From Vanilla planifolia (taxonomy: Eukaryota; Streptophyta; Magnoliopsida; Asparagales; Orchidaceae), in NCBI GenBank assembly GCA_023846275.1, contig JAIUJO010000157.1:770983-834982 (forward strand): DNA of 64,000 nucleotides. The letters are read 5' to 3'. The notes below the pieces were generated by a model. The model saw nothing but the letters and a program-made list of their open reading frames with translations. It had not been told where the DNA came from and made no database searches. The position numbers and the translations under genes were made by a program. This document shows positions 1 to 17,451 of the stretch, in pieces; the first letter of the stretch is position 1, and each line of letters begins with the position of its first letter.

Positions 1-1967
1 ATGTATGTGTTTGTGCTTGTATATGTTTATGTAGGTATGTATATGTGCACATGCACTTTTGTGTGTGTGTTAGTGCCTATGTGTGTGTGTGAACGTGTGC
101 ATGTCTGTGTGCATGTGAGGTTGTGTGGTTCATGTGCATGTGTGTATATGCATGTGTTTGTGTAGATGTACATTTGTGGGTACATGTTTTTGAGTTCTAT
201 ATGTAGGTTCCTGTGTCTGTCCATGCAAACATGTGTGCATGTAATTATGTATGCATGCTTGTGTGGGTTTATGTGTGTGCAAGTGCAAGTGCAAGTGCAA
301 GTGCATCAGTGTATGAATGAATTATAATAATGTGTGTAGATGCATGTGTGCATGTGTGCGTCTATGTGCATCTAAGTTTGTATTTGTGCATATGTGTGCA
401 TGTGTGCTTGTGTGTGTGTGAGCATATGTGTGTGTCTACATATGCTTTTGCATGCATGTGTGCATGCTTATGCATGTGTATGTCTATGTGCATGCATGTA
501 CGTGCATGTGTTTGCTTGTGTGTGTTTGTGTATGCATGTGTATGTGCACATACGTACGTGAGTGTGTGCTTATGTGTACAAATGTGTGTGCTTCTTTACA
601 TGTGTGTGTGTGTATGTGTGAGTCTAGGTGAATGTGTTTGCATGTGTGTGTTTGTGCATGAGAGCACGTGCATGTGTAAGTGTGTGCGCACGTACATGTT
701 TGTGTGTACATGTGTGTGTACATGTGTGCATGCGTGTGTGCATGTTTGAATACACAAGTGTCTACAAGTTTATGGAAATGTGTGTCGGCTTGAGTGTGTG
801 TGCATTTGTGTGTATGTGCACATGTTTATGTAGGGTGAGTGTGTGCTTGTGTGTGTATATGTGCTTGTGCATATATGTGTGCATTTGTGTGTATGTGTGC
901 ATGTGTGTTCCTAAGTATGTGTATAAGTTTATACATTTGAGTGATGCTATGCATGTGCATATGTGGAGGTGTGTGTGTGTCTATGTGCATTTTCATGTGT
1001 ATGTGAGTGTGTATAGGGGTTTGTGTGTGTGTATGTATGCCCATGTCTAAAAATGTGAGAGTGTGCATGATATGGTGTGAAGAGTATGTATATACGTGCT
1101 TATGTGGATGTGCCTATGTATGTTTGGGTGTGTGTGTATGCATGCACATGCATTTGTGTGTGAGGGCACATGTGTGTACCATTCTTTTGTGTGGGTGTTG
1201 CTTGAGAGAATGTGTATGTGTGTGCATGCAAACACATGTGTATGTGCATGTAGGCACATGTGTGTCTGGGAATTCATGTGTGTGCGTGAGTAAGTGTGTC
1301 GTTGTGCATGTGTTTCTACGTGTGCTTGCATGTGTGTCTATGCATGCATGTGTGAATGTGCATGCATGTATTTGCGAGTGTGTCTTTGCGTGTGTGTTCT
1401 TGTGTGAGCATGTGTATATACACACTTGTGTGCATCTGTTTATGAGTGCGTGTGCACGTATGTGTATGTACATGTATGCTTATATTTGCACGTATGTACA
1501 CGTAAGTGTGTATGTGTATGTGAATATGTGTCTGTGTATGTTGGTTTTTGTGCTTTGTGTGTGAATGTATGGTCGTATATGAGTTAATGTACATATAAGT
1601 GCATGTGTGTGTGTGTTTGTATGTGTGCTTGTATGAGTATGTGGGTGTATATGTGTGTTTTTGTGTATATGTGTGTGTACACATATTTGTGTGCAGGTAC
1701 ATGTATGTGTGGGCATGTGTGTATGTCTGAAATTATGTGTGTGTGCATATGCATGTGCATGCATGGATGTGTTTTTGTGTGTCCTTGTATTGGCATGTGC
1801 ATCTCTATGTGTGTACATGTGTGTATATGTTCTTATGTGCATATCTTTTTACATTTGTTTGGTTATGTATGTGTGCACACATGTGTGTGGATACATATGT
1901 GTCTAGGTGTGTGCTTCTGACTATGTCTGAGTATGCATGGGTGTATTTGTATGTGTGTGTGTGCACA
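1..1967. repeat. TG-rich degenerate simple-sequence array (left arm)
   Basis: Degenerate tandem array made of TG/GT dinucleotides with interspersed ATGC, ATGT and GTAT words. The top strand is almost strictly alternating purine and pyrimidine. There is no fixed monomer; words such as gtgtgcatgtgtg recur at irregular spacing. The open frames in it translate to Cys/Val/Met/His-rich strings with no domain and are a by-product of the alternation, because TAA, TAG and TGA are all Y-R-R. It starts before the window. It is the reverse-complement orientation of everything from about 1,968 to 16,970. Confidence 0.95.
277..305. repeat. Short GTGCAA hexamer tandem repeat
   Basis: Nearly five perfect head-to-tail copies of gtgcaa lie inside the TG array. 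This is one of the few places where a clean higher-period unit is visible. It is most simply a recent slippage event. The A-A step breaks the purine-pyrimidine alternation once per unit. Confidence 0.9.
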
Positions 1968-1975
1968 TGTGCACA
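1960..1975. other. Palindrome at array polarity switch
   Basis: A perfect 16-bp palindrome, tgtgcacatgtgcaca, marks the point where the array changes from TG-rich to CA-rich on the top strand. The left side reads gtgtgtgtg and the right side soon reads acacacacac, so the flanks form a long imperfect inverted repeat able to extrude as a hairpin or cruciform. The switch is directly visible. Whether it is an inversion breakpoint, a head-to-head fusion or an assembly join cannot be decided here. Confidence 0.8.
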
Positions 1976-4900
1976 TATAGACACATAAGCACACACACAC
2001 ACACTCATGCACATATGCATACACACATACCAACACATACACCCACACACACATGCATGCATCAAAACACACATGCATGTGCACATAGACATGCACACAC
2101 TTGTGCACATCTACACACACAAGTGCATGTATGCATGCAAACAACCACACATATATACAAGCAAACATGCACCTAAACATAGATGCACACACATGCACAC
2201 AGACAAATAGAAACTTGCACAAGCACACACATAAGCACTCTATCATTCCCACATGCACGCACCACCTGCACACACAAATACAAAGAAATGTGCATGCACC
2301 AACTCACATGCCTACACACACGCATGCACACACTCGCACACACACCCACACTTAGGCACTCACATGCCCGCACAAAAATAGATATAAGTACACACAACAC
2401 ACAAACACAAACACAACCAAGAGTGTGCAATGCACACATTAATACACACATATGCACACACAATCAAACACACACAAATACATACACTCACATACCTATG
2501 TATACACACACATGCACATGCACAACTAAGACCCACCCACTCACACATGTGCATATGCATGAAAAAGCACACATACATGTATAAACAGACAAACACAGAC
2601 ACGCATGCACACATGTACACCATACACATATAAGAACACACAAATACACTACTAAACACATATAACCATAAACACATAGCTAAACCCACACACATTGTCA
2701 TAAATGCATACACATACATACATGCACACACATACACACACAAATTTATGCACATGCACACCATACACACACAGGAACACACAAACACACTAGGATACAC
2801 ACACATACAACCACACACACACACACCTACAAACACATACACACATGGACACAAATACATACAAATGCTCACATAGAAAAAAATACATGTACACACATGT
2901 AGATGCTCATGCACACATGAATACACACACATACACATAGAAATACACAGACGCATGCAAATGCATATGCACTAATGCACTTGCACATCCCTACTCACAC
3001 ATGTATGCATACACACCCACAAATATACTCACAAATGGACATGTACATACATGAACACATATACATGCACACTCAAACACACAGACACAAACACTCATAT
3101 GCATACACGTAAGCATATGCTTGCACACACATGCACATATGCATACACAAACCATGTGAACTTGCACATGTTTCACACACACGCATGCATGCACTCACCC
3201 ACATGCACACACACACATACAGGCACAAACACACCTGCAAATAGTTGCACATGCACACACACACAAATAAACAAATGCACACATGCACGTACACGTGCAC
3301 ACACATATATGCACATACACCCACTAACACACACATGCATGCATGCTTACATGTATGCACACACACATGAACTATACACACACAAGATCACGTAGACAGA
3401 CAAGTGCGCATAAACATACAACCACACACTTACGCATACAAACACAAGCCCATGCACACAAGTATACACACTCACACAAATTCATGCACACATAGGTACA
3501 TGCTCATGCACAAATGCAGACATATGTACACACACATATACACATATATAAACCCATGCACATACAAATGCACACACACAAATGCATATGCATGCACCTC
3601 TTCACACATGCATGCATACATACGTGCACAAGTAGATAAACACACACAAATGGAAACACACATGCATGCACACACAAACGCACAGACACACACTCATATG
3701 CATGCACACACCTACACATGCATATATAGAAATTGCACTAGCACATGCACACTTGTATGCACATACCCAGGTGCAAATACAAACAGAAACATACATATAA
3801 GCTTATAAATGCACACACAAGATTACAAAGCACATGCACAAACACTCACACATGCGCATACTCATTTACATGGACATGCATTGTCATGTAGACACATGCA
3901 CTTGTATAATCATGCACATGCACATGCATAGATGCACATGCATATGCACACATGCACATACTTGAATAAAAATAAGTGCACATATGCCCACACACACGCA
4001 TGCACTCATGCATGCATAGACACTCATACATGCATGCACCATTGAAAATGCATCCATGCCAACATACACAAGAACACACAGACAGACACATATGAACTGA
4101 CACATATACACACACAAACACACGCACAAGGATGCACACACACAATTGCATGCACACCTACACACACATATACTTATCAACAAACATATGCATTGTTACA
4201 TACATGCACACACACACAAACATGAAAATGCATACACAAACACAAAAACACACAAAGACACATAAGAATGTGCCCAAACATTCATACAAGTGCACACACA
4301 TACACACTCATACATTTGCACATACACAAATGTATACACACAAGACACACACATGAAAGTGAACAGACACACATGCAAACACACATGTACGTATGTACAC
4401 ACTTGCACAAATACATGCAAACAATCCCACATGAATAAACATATGCACACAAACATACATACACAAACACAAGCATGCACACATACACATGCACATAGAA
4501 ACACACATGCATGTAGAAACATACTTGCAAAAATGCACACACATACACACACATGTATAACCCTGACCACATATAAAGACATATGCACACATGGCTACAT
4601 AAGTACACATAGATGCGCACATAGGCTAACTCACATGCATACAAATATCATCATTTATGCACACACAGATGCACCCACATACAAATATATACATGTACAT
4701 CTGCACATTCACATCCCCATGTGCATGTATGAAAAATAATAGTCATATGCATGAACACAAAAATGCATGCACACACAAATACGCACACATAATTACACAT
4801 ATGCACATGCACAGACAAATGCACATACATGCACTAAAAAATGCATATGCACACACACTTACATACAAGCACACAGGCACACAGTCATGCAAGCACACAT

Positions 4901-7900
4901 AAACATGTACCTATACACCATGGTGCATGCATATGCACATAGACACATAAGCATAAATGAACACACACACACATGTACAAGCATGCACGCAAACACAAAC
5001 ACATACACACACACACACACGCATGCACACACACACACACTGACATAAGCACGCACGCATATGCACATGTTCATGTGCACATACGAACTCGCACACTCAT
5101 GCACACATTTATGAATGCACATGCAAGCAAGACACACACATGGGCACACACATGCACACACACACTCACACATATGCACACAAGCACACCTTCACACAAA
5201 GACATGTGCACCTACATGCACACACAGTGCACACACAAAGGCGACCACACATGCATGCCCAAGCACACACATAAGAATGCACAAATGCATATGCAAACAC
5301 ACAAATAATAATATATGCATACACACATAACCACACACACAAATGCACACAACCACTCATGCACCCACACATATGTACAAACACTTATGCATACAGACAC
5401 ATGCATACTTGCACATTCAAGCACACACTCACATATACACACTCACACACACACACATATGCATAAGCATATGCAAAAGCAAACAAAACCTTGCATGTAC
5501 ATGTAAACACATGTGCACACAATCTTGCACACACATCCACTGACAACCACATGCACATGAAGACAAATGCACACGTGCACACACGCACACACATGAACAC
5601 AAAAAGACACACACCCATAGACACATGCATAGGAACGAACACACATAAGCCTACATACAAAAATATGTATGCATGTACACATGTTTGCACATACACATAG
5701 ACATGCTCACACATGAACATGCATGCACACACATACACACCAAAAAATACACTTCCATACTCATGCACACACACATGCATGCACGTGCATACACACACAA
5801 ACCCACATACATATATGTGCAAACACACACACATGTAGACATACACGCATCTAGAAACGTATGCACATGCACGTGTACTGTCACACAAATACACGTGCAT
5901 ACATGCACACTCATGCACCCACACGCATGCACATACATATGCATGAACTGAAACTCACACACATTGGAACACACAAATAAGCATACTCATGCAAACACAT
6001 ATAAGCATACAGACATTAGAACACACACACACACATATATTAACTTGCACAAAACACACACAAACAAAAATGCAAATGCAAATGTACATATATGCACACA
6101 CACATACCTATCCACATACACACACAAATGCATACATGCACACAAAAACAACCACACAAACACACACATGCATGCAAACAAGAACACACGAACTCACTAA
6201 GAAACACTCAAGCACATATACACACACATTTGCACACACTCACTCAGACACACCTACACACAAACCCACACACACATGCACACATACATGCACACCACAC
6301 TCACAGAAGAACAAAAATAAACACAAGAACAAACATAGAGGAACACACACACATGTCACAAACATGTTTACACACATGCATGCACACTCATGCGCACACA
6401 CAAGCACAAACACGTAGACACATGAACACACAAGCTCATGCATCAACATGCATAGACATATACATGCACATATGTACAAATGCACCTGCATGTGCCTGCA
6501 CCCACATACACATATTTGCATCCATACACACACACAAGCACACATACACATACAAATGAACTTGTGCATGCATCCATGAACTCACCCACAACACATGTGT
6601 GTACGATCACACATACAGACACACACACTTGCACGTAATCATGCAAGCATGAACTCACACAAGCGCACACACCAACACACACTTACACCCACGCACACAA
6701 ACATGCACACACACCAGCATGCATACATGTGCACACATGTAGACATTCACAAATACATGCACACACATGCATGCTAATATGACTCACAAACATGCACATG
6801 TACACACTTGCATGTGCATAGCCACACATATACATAGGTGCAAATAAGCACACTCATGCATAAATGCATAAGTACACACACATATACTCAGACACACACA
6901 CACACACATGCACACATGCACATGCATCCACACATAAGCATACTCACATTCATATGCATAACCACAACAAATGCACACTCATGAATAAACATAGTTAGAA
7001 ACATGCATGCACATGCACAAGTCAGTAGATATGTATGCACAAACACATAAACATATGCTTGCACACACAAATGCACATACACAAGTGCCCACATGCATAA
7101 GTGCACATACACATGTATGTGAATGTGCACACAAACTTGCACATATGCTTAGATTCTTGCATACATAGACAAATGAGCACACATGCACAAAAACATATGC
7201 ATGCACATGCACACACACACACACACGTACACAAACATAAATTCTCACTCAAACACCCATGCACACAAACACCAACAATGATACATGCACACACACATGT
7301 ACACACATTGCATATGCACTCATGCAAAAGCACACACATGTACACACACGTAAGCACACATAATCACACATAAACAAACGTACACACATGCACCCAAATT
7401 CACACATGTAGGCATGCACACACATATACATACACAAGCACATAAACACATGCATAAATATACACGTATAGATGCATGTACACACATGCACAAAAAAATG
7501 CACACATACTAACACATGTACAAACACACTAGTGCACACATGCACAAACACATGGCACATACATAAGCATAGGCACACACAAAGATGCACACACATCTAC
7601 ATGCATACCCATATATGCTTGAACAACTACATACACACATAAAAACCCACACATACACACACACGAGCATGCACATACACACACACATACATGCATGCAC
7701 AGACACACAACTGCATAAGTACACAGGCACATGCATACAAACATAAACATATGCAAACACATGCAAATGCTTACACTTTCAAGAGCAAACCCACATACAT
7801 GCATGTGTGTGCATTCACACACACGGACATGCAAGTAAACATACAAACCCATGCTGACACAAACACACATAAATCTACACACACCTATGCACATTTGCAC

Positions 7901-10900
7901 ACATACACTTGCACACCCATACATACACACACAACCCATGCACACACACACACACACACATGCATGAAAACATAAACAAAAGCCATACACATGCATTCAC
8001 ACGCACACACATACATATGCATGTTGACACACACACATGTATACACATGCACGTGCATAGACAAAAATATATATGCTCACACATATATAGCCACACACAT
8101 GCATGGATTTATACACACACAAGCATATACATGCACATGCAAACACATACAAGCATAACACACATGTGCACATGCACAAACACACACACATATCACACAC
8201 ACACATGCACAAATATGCATGAAAATAGCACACATATGCACAAACAAGGACACATGCATACACAATCACACACACACTCTTATATATATACAAGCATGCA
8301 TAGATGCACACAAATGCATGTGCACATGTACACATGCACACAAGCATACACACACACACATGTGCACACACAACCACCCCTACACACACAAACGTACACA
8401 CGTGCACCCATGCACACACACATGCATGTACAAACATACACATACATAGAGATAAAACTTGCAAACAAATATGCACAAAGATAGACACATAGACATATGC
8501 ATATGCACATGTAAACACTTGCACTTGTAGGCATACCACTAACATTCACACACATGCATAAACAAGCACACACACAAATGAATACACAAATACACACACA
8601 AAAATACACAGATGCATAGGCACAAACACTCACACACTTGAGTGTAAACAAGAACACAAAAACATATGCACACATGTACATGCTTTCATGCACACACATG
8701 CATACACACAGATATGTACACAAGTGTAGACACAAATACACCTAAATGAGTGCACTCCATTGCATGTTCATAGACCCATTCACATTATATCCACACACGC
8801 ATTTGTACATAAACACATGCACACACATCCACTTTTTCCTACATAAACACATAAGCACATACACACATACATGTGTAAGCATGCACAAAAACATGCATAC
8901 ACATATATGCACACACATGTACCCACATCCACACGTGCACATTGACACACACACTTCGACACAGGCACACACATGTGCAAGCTTGTACATAGGAATGCAC
9001 CCACACACACACAAGTGCACACGTGGAATCACCTACACACAAAGAAGCACACAGATACACATGTACACAGATATACATACGCACACACACACACACACAT
9101 CTATGCACATATACACACACCTACGTACATACAACTATATGTAGATGCACGCACATAAACACATAAGCACATGCAAAACCATGGAAATGTATGTATAGAT
9201 AAAGGCTCATTGACATGCAAACAAAAGCACACACATGCACATAGACATGCACACACACACACAAACACATATGGCCACATGTACATGCATTCATGCATAC
9301 ACACCTAGATGCACACACATCCATGTGTATGAGCATGCACATATGCACATACATATAGACATAAGCACAAGCCAACACATATACACATGCACACAAATAC
9401 ATTGACACACACACACACACATATGCATCTGTATGCCCATGCATGTATGCATAAATGCATAAACACACACACATGTATACTTACACAGATAGAAATACAC
9501 ATGCATAAACTTGCACATACACAAGCACAAACACACACATACACAAACACGCACGCACACTCATAAGGACACACATGCATACATGCATGCACACACTCAC
9601 ACACACACATGCACACACATGCAAAAGTACACATGTGTGCTTCCACACACACATATGCACACACATGTGAAAGCACACACACATGAATAAACATGGACAC
9701 AGCCATGCATGCAAATATAGACATACATAAGTACACACACACTAACATATATGTAGACACACATGCATGCACACACACACATGCACACCCACAATGATAC
9801 ATGCATAGACATATATACACATGTACACATGTGCAAACACACCCACACAAACACAGATGCATGTATGCACACAAGCACAAACAAACACACCATACACATA
9901 TGCACAAATATTCACACATGAGCAATCATGCATGCAAACAAGCATAAGCACACAAGCACATGCAAGAACAGAACCACATGCACACACATTGACATGTGCA
10001 CACAAACACATGCACATAGACAGTAGATGTAGACATACACACACATATGCTTGCACAAAAACTCATAAAAACATATACATGCACACATATACACATGCAC
10101 AAGCACACACACCCACATGCATGAACACACACACAAATGCACACATACTCACAAAAAGACATGCACATACACAAGCACACACATATGAAGGTAACCATGC
10201 ACATGCACATGCATGAACACACACAAACACATGTCCCTACATGCACACACACACACACAGTCATAAATTTGTATGCACACACACATGCATATGCATGCAA
10301 AGAGATACACACGTGCATGTGCATCCGCACACACGTGGACACAAACACATACATGTGTGCACCCACCCACTTGTGCATGCACCAACATACACACATGTGT
10401 ATGTGTACATACACGTGCATCCACCAACTCAACCACACACACATGTACACACGTGCACACATACACATATACACACACACCTTAACATATAGACACATGC
10501 ACATACATGAGCACGTATGCACACTCGCACACACGTACACCCATAAACACATGAACACCCGCACATACACATGCATACTAATATGGCTTGTACAAAAATA
10601 CACACATACACATGCATAGCCAACATACACACAGGCACACAGAAGCACACCCATGCTCAAACGCATAGGCATACATATATGCATAGACACATGTATTCAC
10701 ACACACCATATATGCACACACACTTGTGCACAAACACACAAAAACACACAAGCTTGCACACACACACACAAGTGCACACACATCTGCTCATATACACATG
10801 AACAAACACACACACACACACATATATATACCCAATTATAGAAAGGCACACATGCAGACAGGCACACATGTATAAATGAACACACTTACACACATGCACA

Positions 10901-13900
10901 AACACACACAAAAACATACGTATGCACCCAAAAATGAACACACAAATGCAAAGGCACACAAATACACACATACTCAAACACAATAACAAACACACTTATG
11001 CATACAGATGTACACATGTACATAGGCACATACATATGTGTACACACATTCCCACATACACTTATGTTTATGCATACATACTCACATGCACACACAACCA
11101 AAAACACACACACACACACACATGTGTGCACATCTACACACATGCACATGCACACAAATGCATACATCTACAGACACACACATGCAAGCATCCACACATA
11201 TGCACATGTGTGTACCCATGCGCACACACAAATACACTCAGGTATGCACACACACACACACACAAAATACATAGCCACACATGCACATGCACATGAAAAC
11301 AAACACACATATATGAACAATGCATAAACACATTCATGTATGCACATAGAAACTCACTTACACTTTCACACATATTAGCATGCACATTTACAAACACAAA
11401 CATGAACACATGCATGCACACAACCATGCATGCATGAACATATGCACACACACATGCATGTGCATGCACTAACAAATGCAGATGCACACACATGCACAGG
11501 TACACACAAACGCATGCACACACACCAATGTACACATGTAGGCATGCACACACTTTTTCATACAGACACACAAATACATGCACAAAGACACACACACAAA
11601 AGCATGCTCACAAGTACACATCGAGAAACATACACATATGTGCACATGTGTGCATGCACAAAAGCACATGTATGTGCCAGCATGCATGGATAGGCAAACA
11701 CATGCACACACATACATGCGTACACAAATGCACGCACACATGCATACACATGCACAATAATGCATAGACACAAACATAAGAATGCACACATGCTCAAATG
11801 CATAAATATATGCAAACATGCATGCACACACATAGAAAAATTCTTGTGCATAGACACATGAACATAAATAGATGTACCTATGCTCAAACAAGCACACAAA
11901 TATGTGCACAAATGCATACATACATGCATACAAATGCACTCATGCACACATGCACATGCATAGTCATGCACACCACACTCACACATGCATACACATACAC
12001 ACAAAAGAACATGTACATACACACATGCAACCACACGTGAACATAAACATAACCACATGCATGTGAACACAAGCACACACACCCATGCAAGTGTATAGAC
12101 ATACACACACACAAATAAAACAACCTGACACACATGCCCACATAAATAAAACATAAGGATAGACACACATACATACACATATGCACCAGAAACACATAAA
12201 AAAATCACACCCACCAACATACACACACATGCATACACAAACACTTACACATATGCACAAAAATACACACACATGTAGGTACTCACAGGCACAAGCACAC
12301 ACAATTGTGTGTGTACTTGCATATATGAACACATGTACACACATGCATGCTTCTACACATATGCCCACATGCACACAAACACACATACTCACACGTGCAC
12401 ACACAAATACATATGAGGGAGTGCTCATCCACATGCATGAACATGCACACACACATTCACACCCACATCAACACACACATATACACATAGACACGCACAC
12501 ACACACACATAATAATCAAACACATACATGCACACATACACACACACACACACACGTGCATGCACACACAAAAATATATACACAAATGCATGAATATGCA
12601 CACATAAGCACACTTGCACAAACACACACACACACACACATACATACACATGCTCGTGCAAGCTTGTACACAAGCACACACCCGCACACACACAATAACA
12701 CAAGCGTATACACATATACACATTCACACATGCACACATATACCCATGTACACACACAAAACACACATGCACATAAATACACATGCACACAAGCACAATC
12801 ACAAATACATAAGCACATGCACATATATAGATGAAAATCCATAAGCACATATACATGCAAACACAAATGTTCATAGACATGCACACACTTACACATGCAT
12901 AAGGAAAAAGTATGCACAAACACACACACACATGCTCACTGTTGCACACACACAAAGAGGTTCACACATACATATGGACAAGCATGCACATATGAACATC
13001 CACACACACTAGAGTACACACAAATATGCACATGCATACAAACACATGCCACATAGACATACACATGCACACTCATGCATTCACTTTCATACATGCATGC
13101 CCACACGTGCATGCATGAATGCACAAATGCACACACATATATGCATAAACATAGATAGAAACACATGTGTATATGCACAAATGAGCACATATGTATGCAT
13201 AAATACACACACATACACACATAAACACACACACACACACATGCAAACACACATGCACACACATGCTCAAGTACACATGTGCATGTGCATGTGCACACAC
13301 ACTCGCAGACACACATACACACATGCACACACACACACAATGGTACATGCACACATTCATGCAAACACAAGTGTGCATGCATGCTTTGAACAAACGCACA
13401 TGTGCATGCATGCACACAAGCACATAAACAGAGGTACATACACACAAATTCATACATGCAGTCATGTGCACACACAAACATGCATAAGTATGGAAACATG
13501 CATACACATAAATACACATTCACACATGGACTTGAATATAGAGTAACACACATATAAACGTACACACACGTACACATAAACACATGCAAAAACATAGAAA
13601 GGCTCACACACATTTATGCAAACACACATACAAGTACACACACATGTACATGAACAGATGCACACAATCTCACACATACACCCACATGCAAGCATAAGCA
13701 CATACACACATGCAAAAACTTGCACATGTACATGCATGCACACACACACATGCAGGCATGTAAGTATGCACACACACACAAACATATATATGCACATGCA
13801 CACATATGCATACACACATGAATACACACACATAGATACACATAAATGCACACAGGCATTGGTACACAAAAGAACACAAGGCATACACACACACACCCAA

Positions 13901-16900
13901 GCATTCACAAAACATAAACATATGCACACACACACAAGCACTTCTACACAAATGTCCATACACACATTGTGCACATGTGCACACACAAATACACACAAGT
14001 GAGCATGCACCTCTATGTTGCACATGCATAAACACACATGCAAACCCACATAAACACACACATATACATGTAGACACATGGACATATGGTACACACATAC
14101 ATACACACATATTTGCCTATGCATACATACACACACATAAATTCATATTCTCATACACACACATGTGCTACCACAAAAAAAATGCATATATGCACACACA
14201 TATACACATGCATGCATAAGGTTACACACATGCATGCACCCACATGCATATAGAAGAACATATACACACTTAGACACACATACACACTTGTGCACACAAA
14301 CAAACAAGCATGCAAGCACAAAAAAAACTCCCACACACATGTATGCACATGTACATGTAGCACACACACACATATAAGCACTCGTGTATACACACATGCA
14401 AAGTCATAGCACACTCACATGCACACATATGCACAAACACATGCACACACACACACATATATGCATAAGCACCCAAAAATATGCACAAACACACACACAC
14501 ACACAAATCTACACACATACACAAGAATAAGCATACACTCACAAATGTGCATGCACATATAAACACACACACACATCTACACATGCACACAAATACATGT
14601 CACACAAATATACACATAAACACTTATACGTTCACATGCCTGCATGGATGCCTATGCATGCATGTGCAAATACACAAATGCACACAAACGTATGCATAAA
14701 CACAAATAAAAACATGCATGTATAGCACAAGTGAGCACATACACATGCACAAACACACACCAAACACACATAGACACACAGACATGCACACATGCAGAAG
14801 TACACACATGCATGCACCTACATGCACACACACACTTGCATACACATCCCGCAACAATACATGCACACGGACATGCACACACATGCATGCTTATACAAAC
14901 ACACACATGCATGCAAGCACACATGAATACACACAAACACATGCACATACACGCACAAATACAACATGCAACAAACACACACACAAACAAGAGAAAGCAC
15001 ACAAACATCTATAAAAACACAAACACATGCACATTGACTAGCTCATGTAGGCATGCACACACACATACATATAAGCACATGATCAAATGCACATATATGC
15101 ACACATGCATAGATGCATACACACCCACACAAGGGTGCACAAGTATACACAAATATATGAAAACTTGTATATGCACACACGTGCATGCACACACATATAC
15201 ACACAAACATGCACATGCACACATGCATGCATTAGCACACACACTTACACATACATACAAACATGAATGCGTGCACATACACATGCACACTAGCCCAAAC
15301 ACACACATACATGCATGCATGTGCACATATAATATGTGCAAGCATACACACAAACAAGCAAGCATGTACCCACATACATATATGTGTCTACAAAGACACA
15401 CAAAAACACAAGTAAGCACATAGACAAACATGCACACACAAACACACAAATCTAGACACATGCACAGACATTTACACACTATTGCACCCATGCACCCACA
15501 CATAGACATGTGCACAAACACACACACCCATGCAAACACACCTGCTTGTTTGCATGCACAAACACACTCAACAACACACCCTCCCCCCACACACACACTT
15601 GGACACACACACAGACATGTATGCATGTGCAAACATGCACAAAAATCACACAGACACACCTACACATGCACATTGACACACGCATGTGCACAGTTGCACA
15701 TGCATAGACACATATACATAAGCACACACACAAGCACACATGCACGCACACAAACATAAAGCCACACACACACACATGCATGCACACACACTTACACAAG
15801 CACATACATGAATATGGAAACACACAAAAGCATACACACACATACACATGCACAATCACACATGCAAACATGCATTCATAGCACATATACTTGTATGCAT
15901 ACACATGCACACAAATATACGCACACACACGAACACAAATGCATGCACGTGCACACACGCACACACATACATACATTCATGCATGCACAGACACACATGA
16001 ATGCATGTGCACATGCACACATGCAACCACCCATGCATATACACAAGCACACACATACAAATAACCACACATGCATACACACATACATAGATACAACATA
16101 GACATGCACATGGATAGATATGAACACATACACATTTGCACATACAAACACATGAACATGTTTACACACTCACACCCACAAACATGCACACACCTACATG
16201 CACAAGCACATACATGAATATAAATACACACAAATACACACATGCATAGACACATGCATGTACACGTACACACACACATGTATAGACACACACATGCACA
16301 TACACACACATGCAGACACAAATAAACACAAGAAAGCATGTACACACAACCATGCATGCACACACACCCAGACCCACATCCACATACATGTATGTACATA
16401 GACAAATGAACACACAGCACACACACGTGTACACACTTTTGTTTATGCATGTATATGCACACACAAACACACATATGCACAAACATGTACAAAAACATAA
16501 ACACAAATACATGCATATGTACACACACACACATGAACTCACACACATGCTTGCTCACACACGTGGAATTACATAAATTCACACATTAACATGCATGCAC
16601 AATCTTGTACATGTACAAATACATGCACACACACACACAACTACACACACATATGCATGCACACATACATACAAGCACACCCACACATATGCACACACAT
16701 AAACATGCATGCACACCCACATGCACCCCTACACACACATGCAGATGTACATGCACACACACACATACATAAGCAAATGCACATACACACATACACACAC
16801 ACATGCAAAATCTTAAGAAAACACACACATACACATAAAGGCTCATAGACATGCACATACATACTCACACATGCACACATATAAGCACATGCACATACAT

Positions 16901-16970
16901 ACATATGCACATACATGAAAACATATGCATAAACACACTTAGACACACACATGCTCACTCATGTACACAA
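1968..16970. repeat. CA-rich degenerate simple-sequence array (right arm, 15 kb)
   Basis: About 15 kb of the same simple-sequence family as the first 2 kb, on the opposite strand: cacaca runs mixed with atgcatgc, acatgcac, tatgcac and similar words. Alternating purine-pyrimidine order is kept through most of it, which is the classical Z-DNA-permissive pattern. CG is rare; G occurs mainly as TGC or TGT. A few longer non-CA words recur, for example acgtggaat (9,021 and 16,561) and aaaggctca (9,201, 13,598, 16,837), hinting at an eroded longer unit. Open frames here give His/Thr-rich strings on the top strand and Cys/Val-rich strings on the bottom; I find no gene. It ends where ordinary AT-rich sequence begins near 16,970. 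Confidence 0.95.
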
Positions 16971-17440
16971 AGTATTCCTAAACTAACCCTTACAAATAGT
17001 CATAAAAATCTCTATTGTCCACATAATTGTGTAAGAATTTTCATAAAGCACTAGATAATTTAACAAAAAAAAAAATTAAAAACTACTCTGTACATTCATG
17101 AACCATGCTTTTTGACTATTTTGAAAACACAAATTTGTTCACACATAAGACTAAATTAAATGAATCCCTTGGCAACTTTGGCAGAACAACTTTGTGACTT
17201 TGATGGTGCAAATTTGATGACATCAAAACATTGAATACTGTTCTTGATTGCAAATGCTTATATTATGGCAAGTGTTCCCCCCTTTTAGTGTTGGTTTTCC
17301 TATAATATGCTCTTAAGCCACTTGGCCTTGTGAAGGTACTCCCATGATGAGTCAATGGGGGTTTCCTTCTCCAAATAGCTCTTCAACTTTGGTGCTAGAG
17401 GAGGTAGAGACCACTTCTTTGAACATAAAACCAGCATCTT
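16971..17440. other. AT-rich sequence, no feature recognised
   Basis: Ordinary AT-rich DNA between the end of the CA array and the DUF4283-like remnant. I see no open frame, RNA gene or repeat in it. Confidence 0.6.
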
Positions 17441-17451
17441 TGTATAAAGAG

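Noticed and set aside
1..2000. Telomeric or subtelomeric repeat
   Set aside because: No TTTAGGG-type repeat on either strand; the words are TG/ATGC without the G-triplet.
1..16970. CRISPR-like or classical minisatellite array
   Set aside because: No constant repeat with unique spacers and no fixed monomer length; the sequence is degenerate CA/TG with ATGC.
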